Source of the DNA: Dromaius novaehollandiae
Lineage: Eukaryota; Chordata; Aves; Casuariiformes; Dromaiidae
Assembly: GCF_036370855.1 (NCBI RefSeq)
Contig: NC_088098.1
Location: 197,889,773-197,953,772, forward strand
Direction of reading: 5' to 3'
DNA: 64,000 nucleotides
The notes beneath the pieces were generated by a model. The model was not told the origin of the DNA and made no database searches. It worked only from the letters and a program-made list of their open reading frames with translations. Positions within the stretch are counted from its first letter, which is position 1, and each line of letters starts with the position of its first letter. Of this stretch, positions 12,001 through 27,000 are shown in pieces. Made by a program: the position numbers and the translations under genes.

Positions 12001-15000
12001 AGGACTAAGCTCTTAAGGTCAAACGCTTGCCCTGCCTGTTGAGTGTGACGGCAGCATGGTAGCCAGGGGGGGAATGGCGCGATTTTGGAGCCTGGAGAGC
12101 CTTCAGATGGGCGCCTGTGAGTAGAACATGCTCTCTCTCTATTTCTTGCAGCGTTTCTAGATTGAAATGATAAATTGTGACAGTCAGGGAGCTTGGTTGT
12201 GATCGCATTTATATTCTGTGACCCGCCGGAGCCAGTACAGTTAGACTGGTGACAAAACTGTGAGGGGGTCAGAACGGGTCCCACATTGTCTGGTAAGTTT
12301 TTGCAATCCGACGGAGTGTGCGGGAAAGCCCTGGCACGCTCCTTGCTGTGTGTAAACAGCAGGGGAACGGATGCAGAATGCAAGGCACAGGTTTTGCTCG
12401 AGTCTAATTACCAAGACTATGTAAGCTTGTTGGTTTAGGAAAGAATAATGAACAGTTATGAGTCCTGAAATTGCAGTCATTTTTCATCTGTAGCTAAATG
12501 AATTAGGAAATTTTGGTGTGCCATCATTACTGCAACAAACCCACAGGCAGTACTGATATTACAGTGGGGCTGTAGAAAGGATCACCGAGATGAAATTTTT
12601 TATTGATTCGTAAGCTAAAAATTGATTTCATGAATTGTTTCTTTGCAGGTTTTAAATAAAGGATTTTCAGTAAGTTTTAGAGGAGTATTTTAAAGTATAT
12701 CAGTGTTCAGATTTAGGAGCCTTTGGGGGAAAAACTCTTCTTTTTTAATAGGAATTCAGCATCCTCCCTGGTTAGCTAGATTATGCCATTAAAGTGATTG
12801 TATATTTAAAATGCTAAGGAACAGAAGAGAGTTGTGTAATAACCATGTTCTTTTATATCAAGAACAGAAGATTCTTCTAAAGAACAGCAAATTCTTTCAG
12901 TGTTTTAGTTAATCTGTGCTGCAGATAGCTTTGATTTCTCTTAAAAATTAATACCTAAAATGACTGAAGATACTAGCTATGGTATGAGCACCCGCAGGGA
13001 GAGGATTGAAATGTTTCTTCCTATATGGTAAATAACTGGTAGGCTACAGTGTGTGTGGGCATCTACAGTTGTGTAGGTGTGTGGAGTGAAGCAAGGAGTC
13101 CTCTCTTTGCAACCCTCACACATCCCCAGTCCAGAGTCAGGCACACAGCCAGTACCCAGGCTTAAAACAGCCTAGAGAAGAGGCAGGGTCAGGGCCCTGC
13201 TGCTTTGTCTTGCGGTAAGTGGAAGTGGGAGGTTAAAGAATTCAGCTTAAAGATCCCTTCCCTTCGCTTGGGGAAGCAGGGAGACGCTGTGCTCCCTCCC
13301 ACAGGCCACATGGAAACTCATTATGGGACATAGTAACCGTTAAAAAAGGAGTTCAGTGCTAGTAGCCCATTGCGAATCTTATCTTTGATTGGATTCAACA
13401 TAATTAAAACTATTTTTGAGCACTGTGTGATCTTCAAACTATTTGGTATTGATAGCCTGGGCAGGCTGTAGGAATATGGCTTTTGGGATGAATGAAGGAG
13501 GACCAGAGAGTGAACTCCAGCACTGGACCACTGGTCATGAACGTTTCTTGATTATGAGCTTATCCCCAGTCCTGTTTTGGACCCCTACAGCTGACTTTCT
13601 AAGACAAACCTACTACAGAAGGGTCTAACACTGAGCAGTGTGGACATGAGTCAGTATTATTTGGCCTGGTACTCTGTTTACCAGTGCAACGATAGCCAAA
13701 AGTGATCTGCATCCAGTGATGTAGTCCCTCATGGGCTTTATGAAGTTTTATACAGCAACTCCAGGTTTGCATATTGCTAGTCACTTAAATAACGTTCCTC
13801 TTGGTCTATGTGGATGCATAAAAAAGATGAAACTCATCTTGGTTCTGGCCTGTATTTCTTTACAAAGCTACTTTTGCAGTCAGAAAATGTACAGTTGTCA
13901 AACCAAGAATTTTTCCATGATTGGGGTAATTAGAACAATTTTTTTTTTCCAGGAAGTTCTGTCATGTTCAGCCCGCACTATCTGTTCCCTCCATCCACCC
14001 CATCTCTCAGTGCCTTCAAAGTCTTCCTCAGCATATAGGAGACCTGGAAGAACCTGAATCGGGGCCGTGACTGCTGCTTGGGCTGCCCACCCCTCTGATG
14101 GTTACCCGTAGTCGGGGGGGTCAGTTACAGTCTGGCCCAGGGAAGATGTGTTGAGAATGTCGCAGCACCACACGGGGCACTGACAACAGCCCCTATGACT
14201 GCCGGTGGCCTGTTACAGCTCCCACACTTGCAGTGTGGGAAGCTGCATTAATACCTCTGTTCTGGTTCAGATTATTTTAGATTTACCCCAGAAAAAAAAT
14301 GGTTGTATTTTTTCTGTTTGTCACACACAAAAAGAGGAGAATATCTCAGTTTTATCATATGCTAAATGACAGTTTTACAAAGAAATGTAAAAAGTATTTC
14401 AGGACTGAAAAGCGGTTTTCCTGAGAACTCTGTTCCCATATACGTTTGCTGTTATATTCATAAGAACAAAGGCAATTCCTAAGTGATTCCCCTTTTACTG
14501 TTTTTATGAATGTGCACTGGTATAAAAATGATTGAACAAACTGTTCCACCTTTGTTCTAGCTGCTGCCGATGGCGGGACTGAATCTTCAGCTTTGGTGGA
14601 TGACAATGGCAGTGAGGAAGATTACAGTTATGAGGAACTTTGCCAAACCAGTCCAAGATACCTGCAGCCTGGAGGGGAACAGCTAGCCATTAATGAGGTA
14701 AGATGCAACCTGATATGAATGATGAATCTTTGCAGTACTATAGTGATGGAGTGTGTGTTTTCTGCAGGTGTGAGGTTTCATGTTAATAAAAAGTGTAGTG
14801 ACTGTAACCATCATAACTAAGAATCCATCAGCCACAGCATCCGGTCTCTAACAGGGCCCAGGAGCAGATAGATGCCAAGAGAAGAGCATAACGATACCGT
14901 TTCACATCTTGACTAGGACTAATCTGGGAGCTTAACTAGTTGGCTCAGCTAACGGGCATGGTGTAGGACTCTAATTGTTCTCAGACTAATAAATGTATGT

Positions 15001-18000
15001 ACAGATTTCTGAAAATCCAGAGTTTTGGTTTTATCTTGTAATGGGATTAATCGTGGGGGTTTAGTGATGCATTTTGATCTTTTTAGTAGTTTATAAGTAG
15101 CTCATTGTTTATCTTTTGCTCATCACAAACTCTTTTTCTTCCCATCTCAGCTGATAAGCGATGGCAGCATTGTCTATGCAGAAGCTCTCTGGGACCATGT
15201 GACTATGGATGATCAAGAACTGGGCTTCAAAGCTGGAGATGTCATTAGAGTCCTAGAAGCTTCCAACAAAGACTGGTGGTGGGGAAGAAACGAGGACAAG
15301 GAGGCCTGGTTTCCAGCTAGTTTTGTCAGGGTTAGTAACTCTGCACTCTTGCAGCACTGTCACACTAGATTCCTAGCAGAATTAACACAGCAATGACCAT
15401 GGCATTAAATTTAAATGTAGGGCCTGATTCTCAACATCTTTGCATGTGAACATCTTTGCAGTGCTGCAACTCCTAATGACTTCACAGGGGAAAAAGCAGT
15501 AAAGAATTAGACCACAAGGTTCTTTAGCTCCTCGGACACCTTTTAGTCTCACTTCTTTCTTTGTGTAGTCGTTTCATAACCAAAGTGTCAGCTTGTAAGC
15601 TGACTTGGACAAAATTACACATACACTATTCATTAGGGTGAGAAATAAACATAGGTTTGCAAAAAATACAGGCAACACAACATGGTGTCTCTGAGATGCT
15701 GTCAGTAGAAAGCCATGTATTTAATCAGCTAGACAGAAATCTCAAGATTTTATTTGAATAGCCAATGAGTACAATGAGATCAATCTTTGTGGACCCCTCT
15801 TGATAAAGTAGGAATGGGAATGTTTCTGTAACAAGTCTTCTCTTAACTGTAACAAGTTTGCAACAGTATTGTCACGTTTTGTAACTGTTTGAGGCTTTAC
15901 TCTAGTTTGCCTTGTTTGTTCTCACTGCAGCTGCGAGTTAATCAGGAAGAACTGCCAGAAAACTGTGGCAGCATCCAGGATGAAGAACAAGATGCAGAAA
16001 TTAGCAAGCATCGTCAGAAGATGGCAGAGAACAAGGATCAGATGAGGACCAATGTCATACAGGAAATTATGAACACAGAACGAGTCTATATCAAACATCT
16101 CAAGGACATCTGTGAGGTATGTGCGTTAACTGGGGGCCATTCTACTGACCTAATGTGAACAAAACTTCCTATATGAGTTGAGAACCGAAGTGGTTTCTCT
16201 TATCAAAATAATCCCAATTGCACATGTGAGGCTGCCAGGGAGAACCTTCTTGTGCGCTGTTCTGACTCTCCTCTCTAAATTGCCACAAGGCACCACTTCC
16301 TTTTTAAAAAACTTTCCACTTTTGACATGGAAAAAGTGCTTTGCTTATCTGACCACTATTTCCATAAAGATAAGAGAGAGGAAGTCCAGTTTATTTAGTA
16401 CTTTTTATCGCTTGGTTTTGATAGAAAATTTTCAGTATCTTTAGTAAATTCTATTACAGTTCAGAGATGGAACATTTTGAAAGTAACCTGGAAGGAGAAT
16501 TTTTCAGCTAGTGATTTTTGCTGGGTGCTTAGTAGCTATGAAGACACTTTTAATCCCTTTCCTTGTTTGAACTATAAAATATTAAGAGCACAGTGTTTTT
16601 CTTCTGTTGTTTGCTCAGTTTTTCTTGGAGGACGACACTTGGGCTATGAGTTTCTTAAAATTTCACTGAAGTTTGCCTCTTCTGAAATGGACTGTGATGC
16701 GACTGACCTGTATTTGGCCTGTATTTGTCATTAATAAAAGCCCCTGGAAGGGTGCTAAGTAGCCTGCCAAAATGTTCCTTCTGCCCTTGGCTTGCTGGGT
16801 CTCTCTGTATTTGTCATGTTGTCATCTTTTAGTCCACCCCTCATCACAAGATTCTCTTAATGGAAAACAAGGTAGACAAAAGGTGAACTTCTAATATCAG
16901 AATTAAAAAGTGCTTTTTTATTTTTTTAGATCAGACCTTTTCTAATGAATTTTGAAGGAATAAAAAAGGGAAAACAAAGGACAACATTTGTTGTCAATTT
17001 GCGCGCTATTCTTAAAAAAATTAAATGTGAGTTTTGCCATTTAGATGCACTCTTTACTCCTGCTAGAGTAAGTTTTCTTGGATATCTCAAAGATCACAGG
17101 GGAATTTGTACATACAGGTGTGGCTCTGCCATGGTTACCTCGGTTCTAGGATATGACTTTCATATTTTACTGAACTATTAATTCTTAAACTGACATTAAT
17201 TATTAAACTTCTCTAATACATTTCTGCTATAACTCTTTTTAAAAGCTGACATACCTCTGAATTTAGTAAACCAGAGCTAACACATATTTCCAAGTGCAGA
17301 AATGATGTTCCACGTTCAACCTGTGGGGCAGAGATGGTCTGCTTTCCCCAGAGTGAATCAGTAGGGTGGTGCAAGCAGCACGTAAGGCTGAAAACACGCT
17401 CAAGTGAGACTGAGTCAGAAAAGATACTGCAGATGCTAATGCAAATTTGTAAGCTCTGCACAAGAGTGAATCACTAGGGCTGGTGCAGTCAGGATCATAA
17501 AACTGGTAGTATACCCAGAAAAAGATTTTAAATTCAAAAAATTATCTGCAGTCTAGATTTACAAGAGCTGCACAGATCATTTTCCTTGTTGGCATCATCC
17601 TCCTAAACAGTAGTAAACGCGATAGCTAGCTTACGTACAGTATAGCTGCTGCACGGCTCTCAAAGCAGATGGTCGTGGAGAAGACAAGACTATTCCTAAC
17701 AGCGCCAGCAATATTCAGAGTAGCTTCCTGGAGGGCCTCACTGGAGCAGCTGCAGGCTTTTTTCTGCTGTCGGCACCCAAGGAGATTTGGGAGAAGCTTG
17801 CCTGAGAGACGCCTGACAGAGGAGCCTGGCAGATAACCCCTGGCACAGCAGTTAACCTTTGCACCATCCGTGCCCAGGCGCCATAGCTGCTACGAGAATA
17901 TGAGCGCAGCAGACGTTTCCTGACCTGCAGCTCCTGCACTGTGTCCTGCCTCTGCCCTGGGCTTCAGCAGCAGGAATCAAGGACTTGGGGCTGCGTGTGG

Positions 18001-21000
18001 CGGCTGCCGCCGAGTACCCGAGCCCATTAGAGCCCCCAGTCTTTCCTTCGCTTCGTAGCTATGTGAATACTGATACGATCTGATGTGGATTACTGAACAC
18101 GGAGCAGAATTTGCCCGAGGGCATTTTAAAACTGGAGGACTCAGCCAGGTAGCTACTTGAGGTTGGATGCAAATGAAGTGGACTGGACCCATGTGATGTC
18201 CTTTCAAGTGATGAGGAAAAAAGGGAGAAAGTGATCATGTTTTTCCATGCCGTCTTGCCAGTACTATTAACTCCTGCCAATGAGATATGGATTTTACCAA
18301 ACAGTAGCAGCTGAATATGTTGTAACATGTTTTTAATTTTGCTTCTCTGGCTTAGACTGGGCCCTGCTTACATACCGCTAAGGAATCAGCACGTTAGCCT
18401 TGGCAGAAGTTGTCTTTATATTAATCGTTTAGGATTTGTTCTTCCTCACATAGAGAAGAACTGTTATGGCACAAGTGAATGACAAAAACGGCACAGCGGC
18501 TAAACTGGTAGTACACATGGGGCCTTACACCAGGCCTCCCTCTGGCGTGCTAACAGGAAGATGCAAATGAGCTCTGTATATTCTGAAGGTATCTGGTTCT
18601 CTGACTCATCTACTGACTGTGAGATAGAGGCTGGATTAGAAAAACCGGTAGCGTAACACTTGAACACAAACCTGAAATTGCACGTCCAGTTTTGTGTGCA
18701 GGGTCGGAAACCAGACACCTGCCCTGAGATCGCAGCACCCAGCTCCTGCCAGTTTAAATGGGCTCGTTCAGAGTAGAACCTGTTTGTATATCTTCACACT
18801 TGATAAAAAGAGGTTCTCTTATTTCATTTCCAGGGTTATATTCGGCAGTGTCGCAAACATACAGGAATGTTCACCACGGCGCAGTTAAGCACCATTTTTG
18901 GGAACATTGAAGACATTTACAAATTCCAAAGGAAGTTTCTGAAAGATCTGGAGAAGCAATACAACAAAGATGAACCTCATCTAAGCGAAATAGGGTCATG
19001 CTTTCTTCAACATGTATGTCACAAAAATTCATTTTATTTATGACATGAACAAAATATAAGAAAAATCTAAGTTACCAGATAAGGAGGTGATTTTACTAAC
19101 TTACCAAGTATTAAACTATGCATAGATAGCATTTTAGAATTCAGAGTGTTTACAATTAAAGAATTATTTAAATATTTTAGATTTACCCTCATTCCTTAGT
19201 ACAAATGTATCTCTGTACACAATTAAGTTTCCTTTTCAAAATTCTAGTAATCACAGATGAGCTGGACTATGTTCAGTGCTCTCAAATTGTTTAAGTAGGC
19301 ATGCAAAAACTGCGTAAAAAGAAAAAACAATGAATTAATACAACTGCATATAATGTTACAAAATGTCTGTCAGTCTTTATAGACAAATACTTTAACTAAA
19401 GCTTTGATTTTTTCTTTTTCTTTTTTTTTGTAGCAAGAAGGCTTTGCTATTTATTCAGAGTATTGTAACAATCATCCCAGTGCCTGCATTGAGCTTTCCA
19501 AGCTAATGAAACAGGGCAAATACCGTCACTTCTTTGAGGCCTGTCGCTTGCTGCAGCAGATGATTGACATTGCCATTGATGGTTTTCTTCTCACGCCTGT
19601 TCAGAAAATCTGCAAATACCCTCTGCAGCTTGCTGAATTGCTCAAATATACCACTCAGGAGCACAGGTGAGAGGATTAAAAAGATAAATCCTAAAGAGTA
19701 ATAACACCTAATTACTCAAGCTTTCTGACAGAAATAGGCAACACTGAACCACGCTGAGTCTTTTTAGATGAGGAACAAAACTCCCACTGACTGCTATAGA
19801 TAAGCATTCCTCTCGGAACCATCAAAATATTAAAAAAATAGTATCTGAAATGTAGCACGGGGGACTGACAGGGTGCCAGAGCATGAGGAATAAGCAAAAG
19901 AGGGAGAAGGAAAAATGTGCTGAGGAGAGGTTTGTAAATCAGACTGAAGAAAGCCAGTGTGTCCAAAGAAATGAAGAGGGAAATATACAGAAGAAAGGGG
20001 GATGCTGTATAATCTTACCAACACAAGAAAAGGTAAAGAGGGTCGTAGAACAAAAACATAATCTGACTGAGTTTGTAATTTATTTTTCTTAAATTTAAAA
20101 GTAATAAACACTGCAGAAAAAAGATGTTGTAGGAAGAAAGTTTCCTAATCCCAGTAAAAAGATATAGTTAGAAAACATGGGAACATATGGAGAATCAAGA
20201 GGGGGAAAAGCTAAGAGAGAATGATCAATAAAGGGAGAGAGCAAGTAACTTAAAATAATTTTGTAAGACAACATTAGCAAACTGTTGTTATTCAGATGCC
20301 AAGGTATTCATACATTCTTTGTTGCTATCTCCTAATGAAAAATGCCTCTAACGATAAGAACATCCTCCAGCAAAGCTCCCAATAACTTCATGGCAAATAC
20401 TCATTGTCCCCAAAAAATACAGAATATTTTGGGATCATCTGACCATGACTCAAGTCATGATTCATATGGATAGTCATCCATATTCAGGATTTACTTTGTT
20501 ACCACATTCCTGCTTACTCCTTGCCCTGTGTACCCTTTCCGAGGGATGTTCCTGATATTCGGCTGTCTTGACTTTTTAATTGTCCTGGTGTGTCTTCCCC
20601 TCCTGTTTTACCCCAGAATTCCTTAGTACCCCCGTAAAAATTTCCTATGAGGATCCTTGTTATCTGTTACTTGTAGACTTTTTTCTATCTGAGTCGTTTT
20701 GTCAACTCAGTATAAAGATCCCAGTCCCTCAAAACTGAACCCTCACTAGAGCAAAGCATAGTGTTCCCTTTTATCTCTGCCTAAGTTGGGTCTTTATCAC
20801 TGATTGTAAATAATGAAAATCAGAAAAAATAATAAATTTTGGTGCAGACCATAACAGAATAGGAAATGTATCATGAAAAAAAGAGCTTCTGAGAAAAGAG
20901 AAACTATTAATTTAATAATTCTTCCATTTCAGTGACTAACACACTGACTCTTATTACATAATTAACCTATATAATGCATACACTGTTTTCAGGTATTAAA

Positions 21001-24000
21001 AGTAATGTAAACATTATCATAGACCTGAAAACCATAAGCGTTATTCTGAGTGTATGTGAGACACATTGTTACCATAACATCTAAAATTCAGAATTTGATT
21101 TTGATTCTCAGGACTTTTTGTTAATTTAAGAAACAAATGACTTTCCACTCCATGTAATTGTACAAACAACCCAGATCCAGCCAAAACTGAACAGAAATTC
21201 AAGTGACCAGTTTTATTACGAAAATACTTTTTTGTTTGGTGTCTGCTAGAAAGCTTGGGATGCTAGAAGATAAAGGGAAACTTAGTGTTCTTCCATTGCT
21301 CCAAAATATTTGTTTGCAATAAAGCCCAGAAATTAGATTTTCAGCAGGGATAAAAATGAATTGCTCCATTGAAGTTGCAGGCTATTAGCCTTTCTAGTAT
21401 ACCCGTGGGCTGATTAGCTCTTTGAATAAATTAAGATTTTATCTTTAAATGTCTGCCTTTTTACCTTGTACAACCACAAGAAAAACGTCCTATTGTGACC
21501 CCCCCCCCCCCCCCCGTGCTCAAAATCCAAATGTGGCCCGAGGCAATGTTTCATGGACCAAAGTCTGCACTTTTTTAACCTTGAGAAAACTCCCCTTGGA
21601 AGCAGTGGGATTTTCGCTAGGGGCCGCAGTCGAGGAGGTGTGAATTACTGACGTTCAGGTGTGTAGTGCCCTCTATTCAGTTCTGCAGCAAATACAAACA
21701 TTAATGGCTGTTTCGCTGCTCATAATTTTAGGAAGATTATTCAGTGAGCTACTAAACCTGTAGATAAAGTGATAGCAAGGTCTGACCACCTTCCCCCCTT
21801 ACTGCTTGTTTCCCTCTTTGGTGGCACAACGTACAGAGATGCCTTCAAATCTGCCCATGCTCTCAGCACACACAGCTGCTCACAAACACGCATGCTCACG
21901 CTCACGCAGAGCCTTGGGAAAGCTCCAGGCAGCTTGTTTTTGTAGCTCTAAGTGATGGTCTTTTGTTTTGTTTTCATACAATGATTAAAGACACAACATG
22001 CACTGCCTGCCGTGAAGGCCACAGGTTATGCAACAAGTGAGGATTTATGTACACACCAATAAAGAAAGAAGGAACTGAGATATGGAAGGGTGAGAGTAAC
22101 AGTGTGAATATCATGCGGTCACGCTGTGGGACACCTCCCTGACATCAAGAGGATCCTGTTATTGTTAATCTCACTTTTTGTATACAGCATGGCAGAAAAG
22201 AGTTTCCAGAGATAAAAATAAGAAGAGAGTAACACGCAGGGGAGAAGGGAAGTGCATCCATCATCATCAGCAGATGAAAATAGGAACTGAGACAGAAGCA
22301 CATAAAAAGGCCAGTGAGGCTGACCCTCCTTACGGGATTTATTTCTAGCTCATACTGTTTTCTCTGCCTGCCTCCGTTTCTGAGTTGTTCTGATAAAGGA
22401 GGGGAGGCAGCTGCTATGCTGGGACCCTAAGGCAAGAAATAAGTCTGTTTCCTTCCTGCTTCTCAGACACTCCAGCTGTGGAAGGTGAAGGAGAGATGGA
22501 TGCTTTAAAAAGGGGAACCAAAACCTGCCTACAAGGAGGGGAGATGCAAACGCATGTGAGGAGTTCAGGGAAAGCGGGAGGGGAAGAGAGCAGTGGAAGG
22601 AAGGCAAGAGCATGAGGAGCCTTGCATTCATCCTGGAGCAGCTGGGAGGAGGCCGTCTTGGCTCTCACACACTATGAAAACAGGTCTCTCTGTCAGCATC
22701 TCCTCCTTTAATTCTTCTCTTTGGTGTTCATGTTCTTGGGGCCCTCACTCGCCCTGCTGAGGTTGGTTACCTTATTTTTCCTTCCTGCATTGTGTTCTCT
22801 GTTCACATTCATTGACTCAGTCACTGGGAAGCAGAATGAGAAAATACAGGTGTTGAACACGATTAAAGGGATGACCTTTCCAATAAATTCCCTCTAAAAT
22901 CTTCCTTATAAACAAATTCCTTTGGTGAAATGTATGCATCGCTGAGGTCAGTGAGAGTTTTACCGTTGCTTTCTGGAGGGCCAGTGTTTCAATTCAGAAA
23001 TCTGCCTCCTCTGCCTCCCTGCACCAGTTTAGTAATGTGCTCCTGCATAAAGCATAGCAATATAGTAGCACTGAACTGTGCAGACTACTATATGAGCTTC
23101 AAGATGGCTGAGAATCAGCTATCTATCCTATTTAAGTACTCTGAAAAGAGGCATTATGGGGTAGTGCAGGCTAATATACTTTAAGCACCACGTTACAGTT
23201 AGTAATTGCATCATATCCACTGCCTAAGTGATCTTTGAAATGTGCCTACATTTCACAGTGATTATAACAACATTAGAGCTGCGTATGAGGCTATGAAGAA
23301 TGTAGCATGCCTGATCAATGAGCGAAAGCGAAGACTGGAAAGCATAGACAAGATCGCGCGGTGGCAAGTATCTATAGTAGACTGGGAGGTAAGTGTCAGC
23401 CTGTCCCTTTTGTGGGCAAAGGTCCTGTGTACGGTACCTCCTGTCCTCTGGAGGATGTGTCTTGCTGTGCAGGGAGTTTATGGTGCCCACATTTCAACTG
23501 GTCATTGCTCAGTTTAAAGTCCAGTTGCCTCATTGCGGTGATCGTGTTACTGATTACCTTGTTTATTACTCAGGAAGAGCAGCAGATATTGCATGTACGC
23601 ATGCGCTTGAGATAACACTGACATGTAGAAAATGACAAAATGGATTTTTTATGTTAGAGCTGTGGACTCTTATTTTGACTTTTGGTAGTTTTATCAGAAC
23701 TTGAACGTGCATCACCGACGTTAATAATTAGAGTTTCCTCTTGATTTATGCAGAGATAAAGAAGAGCAGAATCACACTCACTGAGTTTGTCTGTGCAAGA
23801 TTATCTGCATTCTAAGACACTTTCAAATCTAATAATAAAAATATAAGAAAATTGAATGAACATAAGACTAATTAGTAAAATGAGAATGGTTAGATACACA
23901 GTAAGGTCTTAAAATATTATTTACTTACTACTATATGTAAATATATATTTTTTTAGGGACCAGATGTGTTAGCCAGAAGCTCAGAACTGATCCACTCAGG

Positions 24001-27000
24001 AGAACTGACTAAAATTTCAAAGCAAGGCAAAAGCCAGCAGAGGACTTTCTTCCTTTTTGACCATCAGCTTGTGTTCTGTAAGAAAGACCTGCTGAGAAGG
24101 GACATCTTGTATTATAAGGATCGTATGGACATGGACGAGATGGAACTTGTGGACACTGAAGATGGCAAAGACAAAGACTTTAACATTAATGTCAAGAATG
24201 CTTTTAAGATTATAAACAGAGCAACAGAAGAGATTCATTTATTCTGTGCAAAAAAACAGGAGGATAAGAAGAGATGGATGGAGGCATGTGAAAATGAAAG
24301 GAGGAGAGTTCAGGAAGATGAAGAAATGGGTAAGTGCAAGGTTTTCCTCTCAAAGGCTGTAACAACAAAGGGGAATGTTCTTGCTTTTCCCCTTTCACTC
24401 GCAGTGCAGGAGTGCACTCTATGCTCTGGGACTGTTGTCTCTTTCCTTCCAGACACGAACTTCAGCTGTGTAAATGAGGGCTGTTTGGGTGTGTTTTCCT
24501 TGTCATTGTGGGGCAAAGGCTCCGAGCAGCTGGCTCTGACATCCATGACACAAGTGCCACCGATGTGATTCTGCTACGTTATGGAGACACTCCATAACTT
24601 CATGAGATATGACAGATTCACTTCACAAAAAACAGTTAATAACAAATTCCATGCTAAATCCCAGCGCTATTGCATGAATTGTCGGCCCCAAACATCTGTT
24701 CTTAAGACACACTTTATTATAAAGTCAAGCGGCAGTAGTCGTAGGTTTGTACTGTGCATGTTATATAATGGCATCTCCTGTGTGCAGGATACCGGTACAG
24801 CCTCATAATGTCATTAGTTACCGACCAAAGAATAGCACCAAGGCGATTTACGGAGAAACAAAGCCCTGACCTTGCGTGAACAGGGAAAAAGTTAGGACCT
24901 TGCAAAATCCTAGGGTCAACTTCAGTCCCACAGCCGATGGGACAGTCTAGGGACGGTAACATCTGTTTGAATGTACATTTAGAATTGCTACTTAAAATTG
25001 TTACTTTCACAGTTTCATGCTGAGTATAACAGCTCCCTTTTAATATGGTCAGGGACAAAAGGTCCAGCAAAATTTCACTGGGAAAACACCCATAAAAAAA
25101 AGCAATGGTAATAACATAAAACTATTTTTTGCATTTCTAAAGCAGTAAGGCAAGTTTGTGTGCACATGCGCATGCGGACTGCACAAGAACGTCTCCCTTT
25201 TATAACATTACCTTTATGAGGAAAAGAGCAGCTTCCTCTTGTTTGATGCTGTTGTAAATATGACAAAAATAAGTCCTCCTCTGAAAATATTGTAGATAGT
25301 TGCTAGGCTGTTATTTTGTGTCTTGCTGGGCATTATTAGTTCATGGCTCTGAAGTTGTTTCTTTTAGTTCATAAGGATAAGCTTTATGATCAAGCCATCA
25401 TTTAAAAATCCAAAAATAATAATGAAAATACTTTCAAATTACACCAATTCATATTCTAAAACCCGTCTTTATCCTCCCGCATTGCACCAGCTGTTGCAAT
25501 TAGCCCCAGTCATCTTGTATCCAGAATAAACAGTGAAGCAGACGCTCCCTCTGTCCTATCCCTCCTCTCCCATCTTCGCAGCTCCATGGCTTGCGCCTAT
25601 CTTCCAGATATTGAATATGCACTTTTTTGAATGGGGATGAGCAAAAGAAGATAAAATGCAATCATTTTCCATTCCTTATCCTTTCTGAGGAACTTTCCTG
25701 AGCTCTACAAATCTGTATGTACACCTCTTTCTGACATGGTTCCTCTCTGGAGCACTGGGAGAGCACATTGGGCACGCAAATTTTCTATGTTGGGATGCTT
25801 CTGACATTCACACTCGTACCTGCTCATGGTAGCAACAGGTCTGTCTTGTGCAGGCAGTGGTGTATTACCATTCTTTGTAGGTGATGCTCCACCAGAAAAC
25901 CCCAAGCATGAGGAAACTGCAAAGGTGTAGCAGCTACAACCCTAAATATAATTATTCCACTGGGACGTCATGAAAATCAGGCCGGTCACCCCTTTTGAGA
26001 TCACCCTCAAAAAGGGTGGCGCTTCAACAGTGCGGCAGCAGCAGTGGTAACAGTGAGGTTAGTAGTAATAGCACTAACCCTTATTTAGGGCTAGGTCATG
26101 GTGATGAGCGCAAGGATTGCACAGGAGGGTCCACAGTTCTTTTCTGTTCCTAAGGCACTGTGTCATATAATGAAGAAAATCACTGTATGATGAGAAAATT
26201 TATCTCCTATAATGTGACATATGCACATGCAGCTTTTTGTGTTCCTGAATGCCTGTGTAAAATCCAGCCTTTTGGAAACTATTGCTTTTCAAGTGTAACA
26301 ACTGATTATGCAGATTTAAGGTACCTGTTCTCACATCAGTATCTTGAACCAGAAGAAAGATAATTGAATTGTAATAGCCAACGTCTGTGTGGTCTCGTGA
26401 GTCCCAGTGAGTGGCTTGGATGTTTTCTCCATTACCCAGCAGACCCAGATTTCCTTTTTTTGGCATAGCTGAACATTTCAGTTAGCCAAAACCAGTGGAA
26501 AGGAGCCAGTATTCTCAACCTCAGGTTTAAATTTATCTTGTTGGTTTTGTAAGTGATCTTGCTGGAATTCACAGGAAACCTCTAACCATCAAAGAACAAC
26601 TCTTCAAACTCAGAATTGCAAATGGCATTTTACTTCTATTTTCAAAGACGCTTTGGTGCGGGTCATTGTCTCCCAAACCATATCAAACTTTTCTTAGCTT
26701 CTATGAATGTATGTGAAAAAAAGGCCATAGCCAAAAAATCATTCTCCAAAACCGCTAATAGTAACCCTAAGAAAATGATCTGAACTTTGTCGATGAAATT
26801 GCTTTTTTCTGTTTTTCTTTTTAATTTTGGCTGTTTCCTTGTTCCTATGAAAAAAAAATTGCAGAATAAAAGAGAGTAAACTTCCGCAACCCCCAAATTA
26901 TAGCTAAACATTGTTGTATTATATGTATTTGCTGATTTGTAATAGCTTCTTTATAAGTCCAGGCTAAAAAAGTAAAGGGAATTTTAAAAGTATGGAGAAG

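Noticed and set aside
11706-12383. Antisense 225-codon ORF
   Set aside because: No recognisable domain; composition follows the local GC-rich sequence, and both ends run into unrelated AT-rich intron.
24330-24568. Continuation of the SPATA13 PH-domain frame for about 80 codons past the exon
   Set aside because: A consensus donor and an in-phase, conserved downstream exon at 28326 show this is intron; the added residues match nothing in the family.
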